A DNA stretch of 52,729 bases from positions 1-52,729 of the forward strand of contig CANFVE010000019.1 of the NCBI GenBank assembly GCA_947450365.1, read 5' to 3'. Position 1 is the first letter of the stretch. Each line of letters starts with the position of its first letter. The position numbers and the translations under genes were made by a program. Below, piece after piece: positions 7,574-15,978 of this stretch. The notes beneath the pieces are model-generated. The model was not told where the DNA came from. It searched no databases and saw nothing but the letters and a program-made list of their open reading frames with translations. The stretch comes from Cytophagaceae bacterium (GTDB lineage: Bacteria; Bacteroidota; Bacteroidia; Cytophagales; Spirosomataceae).

Positions 7574-8404
7574 TTGCATACCAGCGAATTCATTTATCAG
7601 GTGATTAAAAACCAAGCCCTAGAAACTGAGCTTCGGTGGATTGATCAAAAATCCACATCGGATCTTAAAGGACTTTCCTTAGCCTTTGTGATGTGTCCTC
7701 GTTTTATCAGCAAGTCGGTTATATCTCACTCGGATTCTATTTTTCCGGGTTGGAGTTTTCAATCCTGGAGTCTCGACAGATTAGTGCGTGTCTATTTTTT
7801 ATCCTTGATGGCAGAAAAATCGGATGACGAACTGGCTTATATTCATCAAATGAATTTGTTGTTTGATACCGCGGAAATGAACGAGGCGGTTGCCCTTTAC
7901 AGCGCCATGCCCGTGTTAGCCTATGGCGAACAATGGGTATTGAGAGCTACGGATGCGGTTCGGTCTAACATCGGGCCAGTATTTGATGCCATCGCCTTTG
8001 GAAATCCATATCCGGCGATTCATTTTTCAGAATTGGCTTGGAATCAATTAGTCTTAAAATGTATTTTTAACGACAAACCCATTCACCTTATATTTGGATT
8101 AATGGAACGCAACAATGCGCCTTTGGTACAAACATTATCTGATTTTGCACATGAGCGCTGGGCAGCTGGCCGAAGGGTTCCCTCCCAAGTTTGGCGCCTT
8201 TCTTCCCCTTTCCTGACCGAAAGCCTGCTAACAGACATCGACTATTTATTAAGCCATGAAGATCCTAAAGACATCCTAGCAGGAACCTTAGTCTTACAAG
8301 AATCGGATTTTCCTGGCACCCAAGCATTAAAAGAAAAATATGGAATCAAAGCAAGCGCCCAAACCTCCTGGGCGCCGCTTGAAACCGCTGAACCCATTTA
8401 TTAA
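7574..8404 (+). CDS. eboA: EboA domain-containing protein
   Basis: This 276-residue protein is the first gene of the ebo cluster. It has no known catalytic motif and appears all-alpha, soluble and without a signal peptide, as in EboA proteins. Assignment rests on length, position and family-like segments such as a WDLxR-type region and CIFNDKPIHLIFGL near residue 157. The best start is TTG at 7574: the frame is closed by a stop at 7535 and contains no ATG before the conserved part. The start is preceded by AACCTATTTTACC, a 13-base leader also found before the SusC region. The function is unknown. In cyanobacteria the cluster is needed for normal localisation of a scytonemin precursor. Confidence 0.8.
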   Translation: MHTSEFIYQVIKNQALETELRWIDQKSTSDLKGLSLAFVMCPRFISKSVISHSDSIFPGWSFQSWSLDRLVRVYFLSLMAEKSDDELAYIHQMNLLFDTAEMNEAVALYSAMPVLAYGEQWVLRATDAVRSNIGPVFDAIAFGNPYPAIHFSELAWNQLVLKCIFNDKPIHLIFGLMERNNAPLVQTLSDFAHERWAAGRRVPSQVWRLSSPFLTESLLTDIDYLLSHEDPKDILAGTLVLQESDFPGTQALKEKYGIKASAQTSWAPLETAEPIY

Positions 8405-8415
8405 GCCTAAGCGAT

Positions 8416-9435
8416 ATGTGTCAGAACCCACACCAACAAAACCTAAATCCTTCGCATTTCGAAGGTTCTGAAGAAGAAAAAATCACCGCATCCGAGGTGG
8501 AACACGGTTTCTTACCCCACATTCAGGGAATGAAATTTTTTGACCCTCACATGCACATGTCCTCCCGTACGACGGATGACTACCAAGCCCTAGCCGATGC
8601 AGGCGTGGTAGCCTTGATTGAACCTGCGTTTTGGTTGGGCCAACCCCGCACAGGCTTGGCCTCTTTTCAGGATTATTTCGCCAGTTTGGTCGGTTGGGAA
8701 CGCTTCCGCAGTTCACAATTTGGCATCAAACATTATTGTACCATCGGATTAAATTCCCGGGAGGCGAATCATGAAGCATTGGCCGAACAAGTGATGGAAA
8801 TTTTACCTTTATTTTTACAAAAAGAGGGTGTCGTAGGAGTTGGCGAAATCGGTTTCGACGATCAAACCGCTGCCGAAGAAAAATATTATAGAGCCCAATT
8901 AGAGCTAGCCAAAGAGATGGGATTACCTGTCCAAGTTCACACGCCGCATCGCGATAAGAAAAAAGGAACCGAACGCAGCATGGCGATTGCATTAGAACAT
9001 GGCTTGGCACCGAACATGGTCATCATTGACCACAACAACGAAGAAACCTGCAAATCCGTCCTCGATCAAGGATTTTATGCCGCATTCACCATTTATCCAT
9101 TTACCAAAATGGGAAATGAGCGCATGGTGGAAATCGTCAAACAATATGGCCCTACTCGCATTATGGTGAATTCAGCCGCAGACTGGGGAATCTCAGATCC
9201 ATTGGCTCTTCCGAAAACGGCTGCCTTAATGAAAATCAAAGGTATCGATGAAGAAACGATTCGCCAGGTAACCTACCAAAACGCCTTAGATGCCTTCGCC
9301 CAAAGTGGTCAAATCCAAGAAAGTGATTTTATCCATGGCTTAGAAATAGACCAATCGCTGAAATTTAATGGCAATACCGTTTTACGTGGAGGTCAAGCAC
9401 CACGAATCAATAAAAATTCCTTGATCATCCGCTAA
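8416..9435 (+). CDS. eboB: EboB, TatD-like metal-dependent hydrolase
   Basis: An amidohydrolase-superfamily TIM barrel, 339 residues from the first ATG. The metal motif DPHMHM places H45 and H47. Later family motifs are GVGEIGFD (about 140), QVHTPHRD (about 174) and IIDHNNEE (about 203). The first 38 residues are charged and poorly conserved in character, so the internal ATG at 8530 (MKFFDPHMHM) is a serious alternative start, giving 301 residues. The substrate is unknown. It lies 11 bases after eboA and overlaps eboC by one base (TAATG), which indicates translational coupling. Confidence 0.88.
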   Translation: MCQNPHQQNLNPSHFEGSEEEKITASEVEHGFLPHIQGMKFFDPHMHMSSRTTDDYQALADAGVVALIEPAFWLGQPRTGLASFQDYFASLVGWERFRSSQFGIKHYCTIGLNSREANHEALAEQVMEILPLFLQKEGVVGVGEIGFDDQTAAEEKYYRAQLELAKEMGLPVQVHTPHRDKKKGTERSMAIALEHGLAPNMVIIDHNNEETCKSVLDQGFYAAFTIYPFTKMGNERMVEIVKQYGPTRIMVNSAADWGISDPLALPKTAALMKIKGIDEETIRQVTYQNALDAFAQSGQIQESDFIHGLEIDQSLKFNGNTVLRGGQAPRINKNSLIIR

Positions 9436-10319
9436 TGTCGAAAGTACGAGCCTTTCTTGAACTCATGCGGCCGGCCAATGTGGTCACTGCTTTTACCGAT
9501 GTGGCGGCAGGGATGGCGATTGTGGGTTATGTTTTTGGAAAGGAGTTAAACCAAGTAATCCCTCTCTTAACGCTTGGGTGCAGTTCCATGGCCTTGTATG
9601 CAGGCGGGGTGGTTTTTAACGATATTTTTGATCACGAATTAGATCGGGTGGAGCGGCCAGAAAGAGCCCTTCCCAGTGGTCGAATTAAACGCCAAGAAGC
9701 TATTTTCGGAGGAATTGCATTATTGGCTTTCGGGATTTTTCTTGCTTTTTGGCAAAGTCGATTGAGTGGTTATTTATCGATTCTAATTACGATTTTAGCC
9801 TTATTTTATGATGCAAAGGGGAAGCATATGCGGGTATTTGGGCCAATTAATATGGGTTTATGTCGGGCGGTCAACTTAGGTTTGGGCATGAGTATGTACG
9901 GCATAGGTTTCTTAGAACATGGCGCAATGATGCTCATTCCACTGATTTACATTGCTGCAATCACGTTGGTGTCACGCGGAGAAGTTCATGGTAGTCATTC
10001 AAGCCCCCTTTGGTTTGCCTCCATTTTATTTTTAATTGTCCATGCCTCACAGATTAGGGCAGCTAATGTATCGGGCCATTTAGCCATTGGATTACCCTTT
10101 ATTCTCGTACACGCCTATTTGGTATTAAGTAAATTAAGCATCGCCATTCGGGATCCTAAGGGCCCTAATATTGGAAAAACCGTTAAAATGGGGGTATTAA
10201 CCTTAATCCTAATGAACTCCGCTTGGGTAAGTCTTAGTGGACAATGGGAAATGGCCATTCTAGTTCTTTTTCTGCTTCCTATTTCGATTCAATTAGGTAA
10301 AAAGTTTGCCGTTACTTAA
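9435..10319 (+). CDS. eboC: EboC, UbiA-like prenyltransferase
   Basis: A 294-residue integral membrane protein with about eight hydrophobic segments and the first UbiA aspartate motif N62-D-I-F-D-H-E-L-D70. The second aspartate region (FYDAKGKHMRVFGP, about 117-130) keeps only part of the usual motif. UbiA enzymes attach prenyl chains to aromatic or other acceptors at the inner membrane, so EboC is the obvious candidate for making a lipid-linked intermediate. The acceptor is unknown. It is coupled to eboB by TAATG and followed after nine bases by eboD. Confidence 0.88.
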   Translation: MSKVRAFLELMRPANVVTAFTDVAAGMAIVGYVFGKELNQVIPLLTLGCSSMALYAGGVVFNDIFDHELDRVERPERALPSGRIKRQEAIFGGIALLAFGIFLAFWQSRLSGYLSILITILALFYDAKGKHMRVFGPINMGLCRAVNLGLGMSMYGIGFLEHGAMMLIPLIYIAAITLVSRGEVHGSHSSPLWFASILFLIVHASQIRAANVSGHLAIGLPFILVHAYLVLSKLSIAIRDPKGPNIGKTVKMGVLTLILMNSAWVSLSGQWEMAILVLFLLPISIQLGKKFAVT

Positions 10320-10324
10320 ATTTG
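10317..10324 (+). promoter_or_regulatory. Possible internal -7 promoter element before eboD (TAAATTTG)
   Basis: An exact TAnnTTTG match that begins in the eboC stop codon and ends four bases (ACGC) before the eboD ATG, as at rmuC and ygiQ. No good -33 element is seen at about 19 bases. It could be a chance match. Confidence 0.35.
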
Positions 10325-10328
10325 ACGC

Positions 10329-11474
10329 ATGCAACCGTTACAACAATATTTCCAAGTGCCTTTTAGGTACGAAGTTTTCTTCACTCAAAACCTATTTGAC
10401 CCCTCTAATGAGATGCTTGGGGACTTTATTCGGCATTTTGGAAATCCAGCATTTAAAAAAAGAATTTTATTTGTCATCGACAAAGGTGTTGCCGATGCAC
10501 ATCCTTCCTTGACCACCCATATCATCCAGTATTTTTCAGACGGAAAAATAGCTGATCTTTCTCCCGAAATTTTGGTTTTACCGGGGGGTGAAATTTGCAA
10601 AAACGACCCAAGATTTTACGAAGAAGTCGTTCGTGCGATTGACGAACATCGGATTGACCGTCATTCGTTTGTTGCCGCCATTGGAGGTGGCGCATTTTTA
10701 GATATGTCGGGCTATGCCGCCGCCATTTCCCACCGCGGCGTTAAATTCATCCGAATTCCTACAACAGTTTTATCCCAAAACGATTCAGGGGTAGGCGTCA
10801 AAAACGGCGTTAATTACCTCGGAAAAAAGAATTTCTTAGGCACCTTCGCTCCTGCCGTGGCCGTATTTAATGACATGCATTTTTTACGAACATTAGGGGA
10901 TCGTGATTGGCGATCAGGCATTGCCGAGGCCATTAAAGTGGCTCTAATTAAGGATTTGGCATTTTTTGAATGGCTTGAGCAACATGCGGATGATATGAAC
11001 GCACGCAATGAGCCCGTCATGATGGAGCAAATTTACCGCTGTGCTGAATTACACATGCAACATATTTCTTCGGGCGATCCTTTCGAATTAGGTTCGGCCC
11101 GGCCATTGGATTTCGGTCATTGGGCAGCACATAAATTGGAATACCTCAGTAACTTTGAAATTCGACATGGAGAAGCCGTGGCCATCGGAATCGCATTAGA
11201 CAGCGTATATTCCCATTTAAAAGGACAAATTTCAAAGGAAGATTTAGATCGAATTCTACAAGTAATTCGCCAGTTGGGATTTGATTTGTTCCATCCAGCC
11301 TTGGCCGAAAATGATAAAATTAATTTGCACAAAGGCTTACAAGAATTTCAAGAGCATTTAGGAGGTCATTTAACAATTACCTTGTTGGTAGCCCTCGGAA
11401 AAGGTCAAGAAGTGCATGAAATGGATTTTGACATGATCAAAAAATCGGTCGACTATTTAGCCGAATTAGCCTAA
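10329..11474 (+). CDS. eboD: EboD, 3-dehydroquinate synthase-like sugar phosphate cyclase
   Basis: A 381-residue member of the AroB/sugar phosphate cyclase superfamily. The NAD-binding segment GGGAFLDMSGY begins at about residue 118 and is followed by RIPTTVLSQNDSGVGVKNGVN. Metal ligands corresponding to those of AroB can be placed at E200 (GIAEAIK), H264 (DFGHWAAH) and H280 (RHGEAVA). Known superfamily members turn a seven-carbon sugar phosphate into a cyclic product (dehydroquinate, valiolone isomers, desmethyl-4-deoxygadusol). The ebo subgroup is distinct and its substrate is unknown. Context in the ebo cluster argues against it being the shikimate-pathway aroB. It is two bases from eboE. 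Confidence 0.9.
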   Translation: MQPLQQYFQVPFRYEVFFTQNLFDPSNEMLGDFIRHFGNPAFKKRILFVIDKGVADAHPSLTTHIIQYFSDGKIADLSPEILVLPGGEICKNDPRFYEEVVRAIDEHRIDRHSFVAAIGGGAFLDMSGYAAAISHRGVKFIRIPTTVLSQNDSGVGVKNGVNYLGKKNFLGTFAPAVAVFNDMHFLRTLGDRDWRSGIAEAIKVALIKDLAFFEWLEQHADDMNARNEPVMMEQIYRCAELHMQHISSGDPFELGSARPLDFGHWAAHKLEYLSNFEIRHGEAVAIGIALDSVYSHLKGQISKEDLDRILQVIRQLGFDLFHPALAENDKINLHKGLQEFQEHLGGHLTITLLVALGKGQEVHEMDFDMIKKSVDYLAELA

Positions 11475-11475
11475 T

Positions 11476-12672
11476 ATGAAAACAAACCTAGGCCATTTGA
11501 GCTATTGCAGCAATATCCACCCAGGAGAAATTTGGGCCCAACATTTTGCTGAATTACAAAAAAATGTCCCCATGGTTAAAGCCCAAGTTTCGCCCAATCA
11601 ATCCATGGGATTAGGTTTACGCATCGCAAACCAAGCGAGCATCGACCTACAAGATCCAAAGGAATTCAATTCCCTCAAAACCTGGTTGGCACAAGAAAAC
11701 CTATATGTTTTTACCTTAAACGGCTTCCCCTTCGGTGGATTTCATGACACCATTGTCAAAGACCAGGTACATGCGCCGGATTGGACCAGCCAAGAACGTT
11801 ACGACTACACCCTTCGTCTCGCCCATATTTTAGCCCATTTATTACCCGAAACTGAGCAGGAAGGTAGCATTTCCACCTCCCCTATTTCCTATAAATATTG
11901 GTGGGACAGCCCCGCGAAACTTGACGATGCGACAAAAAAAGGCACATTAGCGCTCTTAGCGTTGGTTTTAGCCTTGGCGGAGTTGGAAAAATCAACGGGC
12001 AAATGGATTCACATTGACATCGAACCCGAACCGGATGGAATTTTAGAAAACCACCGAGAATTTGTGGATTGGTATGAAAACGTATATGTACCCTTGGGAA
12101 CTGAGTTTTTGAAGGAACGAGGAATGGAAGGTCAAGAAGCTTTGTTGCGCCGACATGTCCAATTATGCTTCGATATTTGCCATTATGGCGTTAGTTTCGA
12201 CAAACCCGCAGCTTGCATTCAAGAATTAGTCGACAAACAGATACCCGTCGGAAAAATTCAAATCTCCTCAGCCCTTCGCGTCGATTTACGGGAAGATCCC
12301 ATCACTCACATCGAAGCACTTCGAAAATACCACGAACCCGTTTATTTGCACCAAGTGAAAGCCTTAGGCAAAGACGGAACATATATACAATACCGTGATT
12401 TGGATGAGGCCATTGCTGATTTCAAACCCGATCGGGATGATGAATGGCGGGTGCATTTTCATGTGCCTTTGTTTTTGGAAAATTATGGATTGTTGGGTTC
12501 GACCCAACAAGAAATTCGGGAAACCATCACCATCCAACTGGCGCAAGCATTTACCCGACATTTGGAAATCGAAACCTATACTTGGGGTGTTCTTCCGGCT
12601 GAATTTCAGGTGCCCATGGACCAGTCGATCAGTCGCGAAATACAATTCATCCAAGGACTTTTAAAAAATTAA
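11476..12672 (+). CDS. eboE: EboE, metabolite traffic protein (xylose isomerase-like TIM barrel)
   Basis: A 398-residue soluble protein of the EboE family, opening with the typical GHLSYCSNIHPGE. The fold is expected to be a xylose isomerase/AP endonuclease-like TIM barrel, with metal-site candidates in HIDIEPEPDG (about 177), CFDICHYGVSF (about 234) and VHFHVPLF (about 323). The reaction is unknown; isomerisation or epimerisation of a sugar-like compound would fit the fold. It overlaps the next gene by one base (TAATG). Confidence 0.87.
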   Translation: MKTNLGHLSYCSNIHPGEIWAQHFAELQKNVPMVKAQVSPNQSMGLGLRIANQASIDLQDPKEFNSLKTWLAQENLYVFTLNGFPFGGFHDTIVKDQVHAPDWTSQERYDYTLRLAHILAHLLPETEQEGSISTSPISYKYWWDSPAKLDDATKKGTLALLALVLALAELEKSTGKWIHIDIEPEPDGILENHREFVDWYENVYVPLGTEFLKERGMEGQEALLRRHVQLCFDICHYGVSFDKPAACIQELVDKQIPVGKIQISSALRVDLREDPITHIEALRKYHEPVYLHQVKALGKDGTYIQYRDLDEAIADFKPDRDDEWRVHFHVPLFLENYGLLGSTQQEIRETITIQLAQAFTRHLEIETYTWGVLPAEFQVPMDQSISREIQFIQGLLKN

Positions 12673-14039
12673 TGATGCAAAAAACAGTTGTCATCGATAT
12701 CGTAGGTCTCTCCGAAAGTGTCATTTCAGAATATACCCCCTTTTTAAAATCCTACATTGCCAAAAACTACATTAGCAAAATAAAACCCGTACTTCCGGCG
12801 GTTACAACTACCTCCCAAAGTGTCTATGTCACAGGAAAATATCCGAAGGACCATGGAATTGTAGGAAATGGATGGTATGATTCAACCGATGCTGAAGTTA
12901 AATTTTGGAAACAATCGAATCATTTAGTCGGCGCCGAAAAAGTATGGGATGAAGCCAAAAAAAGAAACCCAGCCTTCACATGTGCGAAGATGTTTTGGTG
13001 GTATAACATGTATTCTTCCGCGGATTATTCCGTCACGCCCCGCCCTCAATATCACCAAGATGGCGTCAAAGCGCCTGATTGTTATTCCTACCCAGCAGAA
13101 CTTAGAGACGAGTTGCAGGCCAAATTAGGCACCTTTCCCTTGTTTAGTTTTTGGGGCCCGAACGCCAATATCAAATCCTCGAAATGGATTGCAGATGCTT
13201 CCATGCATGTGGATGCGCTATATGACCCGACCTTGCAATTAATCTATCTTCCCCATCTAGATTATTGTTTGCAAAAATTCGGAGTTGATTTTTCAAAAAT
13301 CAAAAAAGAACTCGTGGAAATCGATGCGCTGATAGAAGAATTAGTTAGCTATTTCGAAGCAAAAGGAGCCAAAATTATTTTACTTTCCGAATACGGCATC
13401 AATAATGTAAATGAGCCTATTCATGTAAACAGGGTATTGCGGCGCCATGGTTATCTAGCTATTCGGGAAGAACGTGGATTGGAATTATTAGATGCTGGAG
13501 CCAGCGCGGCATTTGCTGTTTCGGATCATCAAATATCCCATATTTATGTAAAAAATAAGGCTCAAATTCCTGAAATAAAAGAACTCTTATCCGCGATTCC
13601 AGGCGTGGCCAAGGTGCTAGATGAAAAAGGAAAAAAGGCCAATCATATTGATCATCCGCGGGCAGGTGATTTAATTCTGATTGCGGATACGGATAAATGG
13701 TTTACGTATTATTATTGGTTAGACGATGCGAAGGCACCCGATTTCGCACGCTGTGTTGAAATCTTCAAAAAACCGGGCTACGATCCGGTGGAAATGTTCA
13801 TGGACCCGAGTAATCCGTTGATCAAACTAAAGGCCGGGTATAAGCTGGCCCGTAAACTCAGCGGTTTCAGGTATTTGATGAATGTGATACCTTTGGACGC
13901 GACATTAATTAAAGGATCCCACGGAAGTCCGGATTGTGCTAAGGAATTTTACCCGGTTTTCATCTCAAAAAACAAGGAAGTGGACGAGATTGCGCCCAAT
14001 GACGTGTACAATTTAATTTTGGATAGCATTTTCTCCTGA
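12672..14039 (+). CDS. eboF: EboF, alkaline phosphatase-superfamily phosphodiesterase
   Basis: A 455-residue protein of the type I phosphodiesterase/nucleotide pyrophosphatase family within the alkaline phosphatase superfamily. The metal-binding Asp9 (IDIVG) and the Thr nucleophile region VTTTSQS at residues 44-50 are present, then SEYGINN (about 239), IDHPRAGD (about 329) and KGSHGSP near 416. There is no signal peptide, so it seems cytoplasmic. A second ATG three bases downstream (12675) is equally possible as a start. It is the last gene of the ebo cluster. It might release a phosphorylated or nucleotide-linked product, but the substrate is unknown. Confidence 0.87.
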   Translation: MMQKTVVIDIVGLSESVISEYTPFLKSYIAKNYISKIKPVLPAVTTTSQSVYVTGKYPKDHGIVGNGWYDSTDAEVKFWKQSNHLVGAEKVWDEAKKRNPAFTCAKMFWWYNMYSSADYSVTPRPQYHQDGVKAPDCYSYPAELRDELQAKLGTFPLFSFWGPNANIKSSKWIADASMHVDALYDPTLQLIYLPHLDYCLQKFGVDFSKIKKELVEIDALIEELVSYFEAKGAKIILLSEYGINNVNEPIHVNRVLRRHGYLAIREERGLELLDAGASAAFAVSDHQISHIYVKNKAQIPEIKELLSAIPGVAKVLDEKGKKANHIDHPRAGDLILIADTDKWFTYYYWLDDAKAPDFARCVEIFKKPGYDPVEMFMDPSNPLIKLKAGYKLARKLSGFRYLMNVIPLDATLIKGSHGSPDCAKEFYPVFISKNKEVDEIAPNDVYNLILDSIFS

Positions 14040-14077
14040 TTTTTTTATAGATTTCCGACCTAAAAAAAATAATGCAC

Positions 14078-14440
14078 ATGAAAAAATTTATCGCAAGTTT
14101 AGCCGTAGTCGTAGCGATGTTAGGCTATTCCAATGAAGTATCCGCTCAGGACTTCAACCCACAAATGATGGTTCAACGTCAAATGGAACGTATGAGTACC
14201 GAATTAACATTAAGCAAGGACCAAGAGAAAAAAATGGAACCGCTTTTATTAGCTCGGATGGAAAAAATGATGGCTTTTCGGGAAGCAGGCATGGAGCGTG
14301 ACGCGATGCAAGCAGAAATGAAAAAAATCAATGACGCTCAATTAGAGCAGTTAAAGGCCATTTTAACGCCAGAACAATTAGAAAAATACAAAACAATGCA
14401 AAGCCAAATGCGTCAAGGCGGCGGCGGTCCAAGAAACTAA
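14078..14440 (+). CDS. Spy/CpxP-like small periplasmic protein
   Basis: A 120-residue protein with a signal peptide ending near VSAQ and a mature part that is almost entirely helical, rich in Met, Lys, Glu and Gln. The segment LTLSKDQEKKMEPLL followed by ILTPEQLEKYKTM resembles the paired helices of Spy/CpxP-type periplasmic chaperones. The tail is glycine-rich. The ATG at 14072 (adding Met-His) is an alternative start; 14078 gives the cleaner signal peptide. A TAGATTTC promoter-like box lies at 14049-14056. The gene is followed by a sugar isomerase-like gene after one base, so the two are probably co-translated. Function is inferred from form only. Confidence 0.75.
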   Translation: MKKFIASLAVVVAMLGYSNEVSAQDFNPQMMVQRQMERMSTELTLSKDQEKKMEPLLLARMEKMMAFREAGMERDAMQAEMKKINDAQLEQLKAILTPEQLEKYKTMQSQMRQGGGGPRN

Positions 14441-14441
14441 T

Positions 14442-15287
14442 ATGAACAAACGTACACTCCTCTTCATTTGCTTTTTGGCAAATTCCCTTTTCGCTCAGTC
14501 GGTTCCGAAAGTAAACGGTATTCCCTTGGGCATGGTATCTTATACCTACCGATTTAGCTTTCAAAAAGACATGCCTAAAACCTTGGATTCATTGAAATCC
14601 TTGCAAATTTTAGATATGGAATTTTCAAGTCTTTTCGGCAAAAAAGCGCAGGAAATTCGCCAATTATTAGATGAAAGAGGAATGTATTGTTCTTCTTTTG
14701 GAGTTAGTTATCAAGAAGCCCTTAGCAAACCCCAGGAAGTAGCGTCAAATGCAAAAGCCCTCGGAGCTAAATTTGTTCGGGTAGCCTGGATTCCACATGA
14801 TAAACCGATGGATCTTGCTTTAGCCGATAAAACCATCGCAGATTTCACAACCATCGGGAAAGTATTTAAAGATCAATATGGTTTAGAATTCTGCTACCAT
14901 AATCATGGATTTGAATTTACCCCTTACCAAGATGGTACTTATTTCGATTACATCGCAAAAAATACGGATCCCAACTATGTGAATTTCGAAATGGATATTT
15001 TATGGACCTTTTTCCCAGGCATGGATCCAGCCAAAATCTTATTGCAATATCCGAAACGATTTAAATTGATGCACGTCAAAGATTTACGTAAAGGGGTAGC
15101 AGGTAATTTTTCAGGGCAAACGTCCCCAGAAAATGATGTAGCCTTAGGAACGGGACAATTAAACCTGCCTGCCATCATCAAAGCCGCCAAAAAGGCCAAG
15201 ATACAACATTATTACATCGAGGATGAAAGTTCAAGCCATGCGGTACAGGTGCCTCAATCCATTCGATATTTGGAGCAATTTCGTTAA
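14442..15287 (+). CDS. Exported sugar phosphate isomerase/epimerase-like protein
   Basis: A 281-residue protein with a signal peptide (LLFICFLANSLFAQ) and a xylose isomerase-like TIM barrel. Metal-site candidates are visible in EFCYHNHGFEF (about residue 149), NFEMDILW (about 182), LMHVKDL (about 208) and YYIEDESS near 264. Such exported members are frequent in Bacteroidota sugar loci and their reactions are largely untested. It overlaps the ECF sigma gene by one base (TAATG), so enzyme and regulator are coupled. The mature protein should be periplasmic. Confidence 0.87.
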   Translation: MNKRTLLFICFLANSLFAQSVPKVNGIPLGMVSYTYRFSFQKDMPKTLDSLKSLQILDMEFSSLFGKKAQEIRQLLDERGMYCSSFGVSYQEALSKPQEVASNAKALGAKFVRVAWIPHDKPMDLALADKTIADFTTIGKVFKDQYGLEFCYHNHGFEFTPYQDGTYFDYIAKNTDPNYVNFEMDILWTFFPGMDPAKILLQYPKRFKLMHVKDLRKGVAGNFSGQTSPENDVALGTGQLNLPAIIKAAKKAKIQHYYIEDESSSHAVQVPQSIRYLEQFR

Positions 15288-15874
15288 TGCCAAATAGCCC
15301 ACAATCAGATGAACAGCTTTTTGCCGCCTTTAAAAAGGGGGACAAGCGGGCATTTGAAAAAATCTACCAAAGCTATTTTTCAGCCTTGGTTTTTTATGGC
15401 TTTAAGGTATGTCCAGATAAATTGCTCGTGGAAAATGCCATTCAAGACCTCTTTGTCGAACTATGGCGCCGAAGGGAATTCATTTCGGAAGTAGCTAATC
15501 TTAAATTTTATTTGATCAAATCCCTGCGAAATCAATTGATTCGCAACCAGCGACATAATCCATTCGATCGCTCTGAAGATATTGATGATTTTTTGGACTA
15601 TTTAGGCAGCTTGTCGGAGGAACAGTCGATTATGAATCGAGAAGCGGATTTGGCTCGCCAACAAAAAATCCAAACCGCCCTTGAAAAATTATCACCCCGT
15701 CAAAAAGAAGTCATTCATCTTCGTTTTTACCAGAATTTATCCTTAGATGAAATTGCTGAATTATTGCAATTACCCAAACAAGTGATCAAGAATCTACTAT
15801 CAAAATCCTATGCGGTCCTACGCATTTACCTAAAGTCCATCGGAAGCCTCGTCTTAGCTATCCTATTGGCCTAA
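15287..15874 (+). CDS. ECF RNA polymerase sigma factor
   Basis: A 195-residue sigma-70 family factor of the Bacteroidota FecI-like type. Region 2 covers about residues 11-75 (core AFEKIYQSYF and IQDLFVELWRRR). Region 4 covers about 130-180 (LSPRQKEVIHLRFYQNLS, then the helix-turn-helix LDEIAELLQLPKQVIKNLLS). A short hydrophobic tail (LVLAILLA) is unusual but seen in some homologues. It is followed after 104 bases by its likely anti-sigma FecR and then an STN-type SusC, the standard trio in which transporter occupancy is signalled to the sigma factor. It probably drives the susCD genes. Confidence 0.92.
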   Translation: MPNSPQSDEQLFAAFKKGDKRAFEKIYQSYFSALVFYGFKVCPDKLLVENAIQDLFVELWRRREFISEVANLKFYLIKSLRNQLIRNQRHNPFDRSEDIDDFLDYLGSLSEEQSIMNREADLARQQKIQTALEKLSPRQKEVIHLRFYQNLSLDEIAELLQLPKQVIKNLLSKSYAVLRIYLKSIGSLVLAILLA

Positions 15875-15978
15875 GGTTCTAAAATTTAAATAATTACATT
15901 TTTTTAAAATATATTTTCATTTCAATGGTTACTTTTTAACCAAAACCATCCCTTTTATTTAATTGGCATAAACCAAGC

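Noticed and set aside
10329..11474. Shikimate-pathway 3-dehydroquinate synthase (aroB)
   Set aside because: It is a family relative, but it sits between eboC and eboE with no other aromatic amino acid genes, which fits EboD better.
12213..12398. Small reading frames inside eboE
   Set aside because: They are alternative-frame shadows of a conserved coding region and have no start context.
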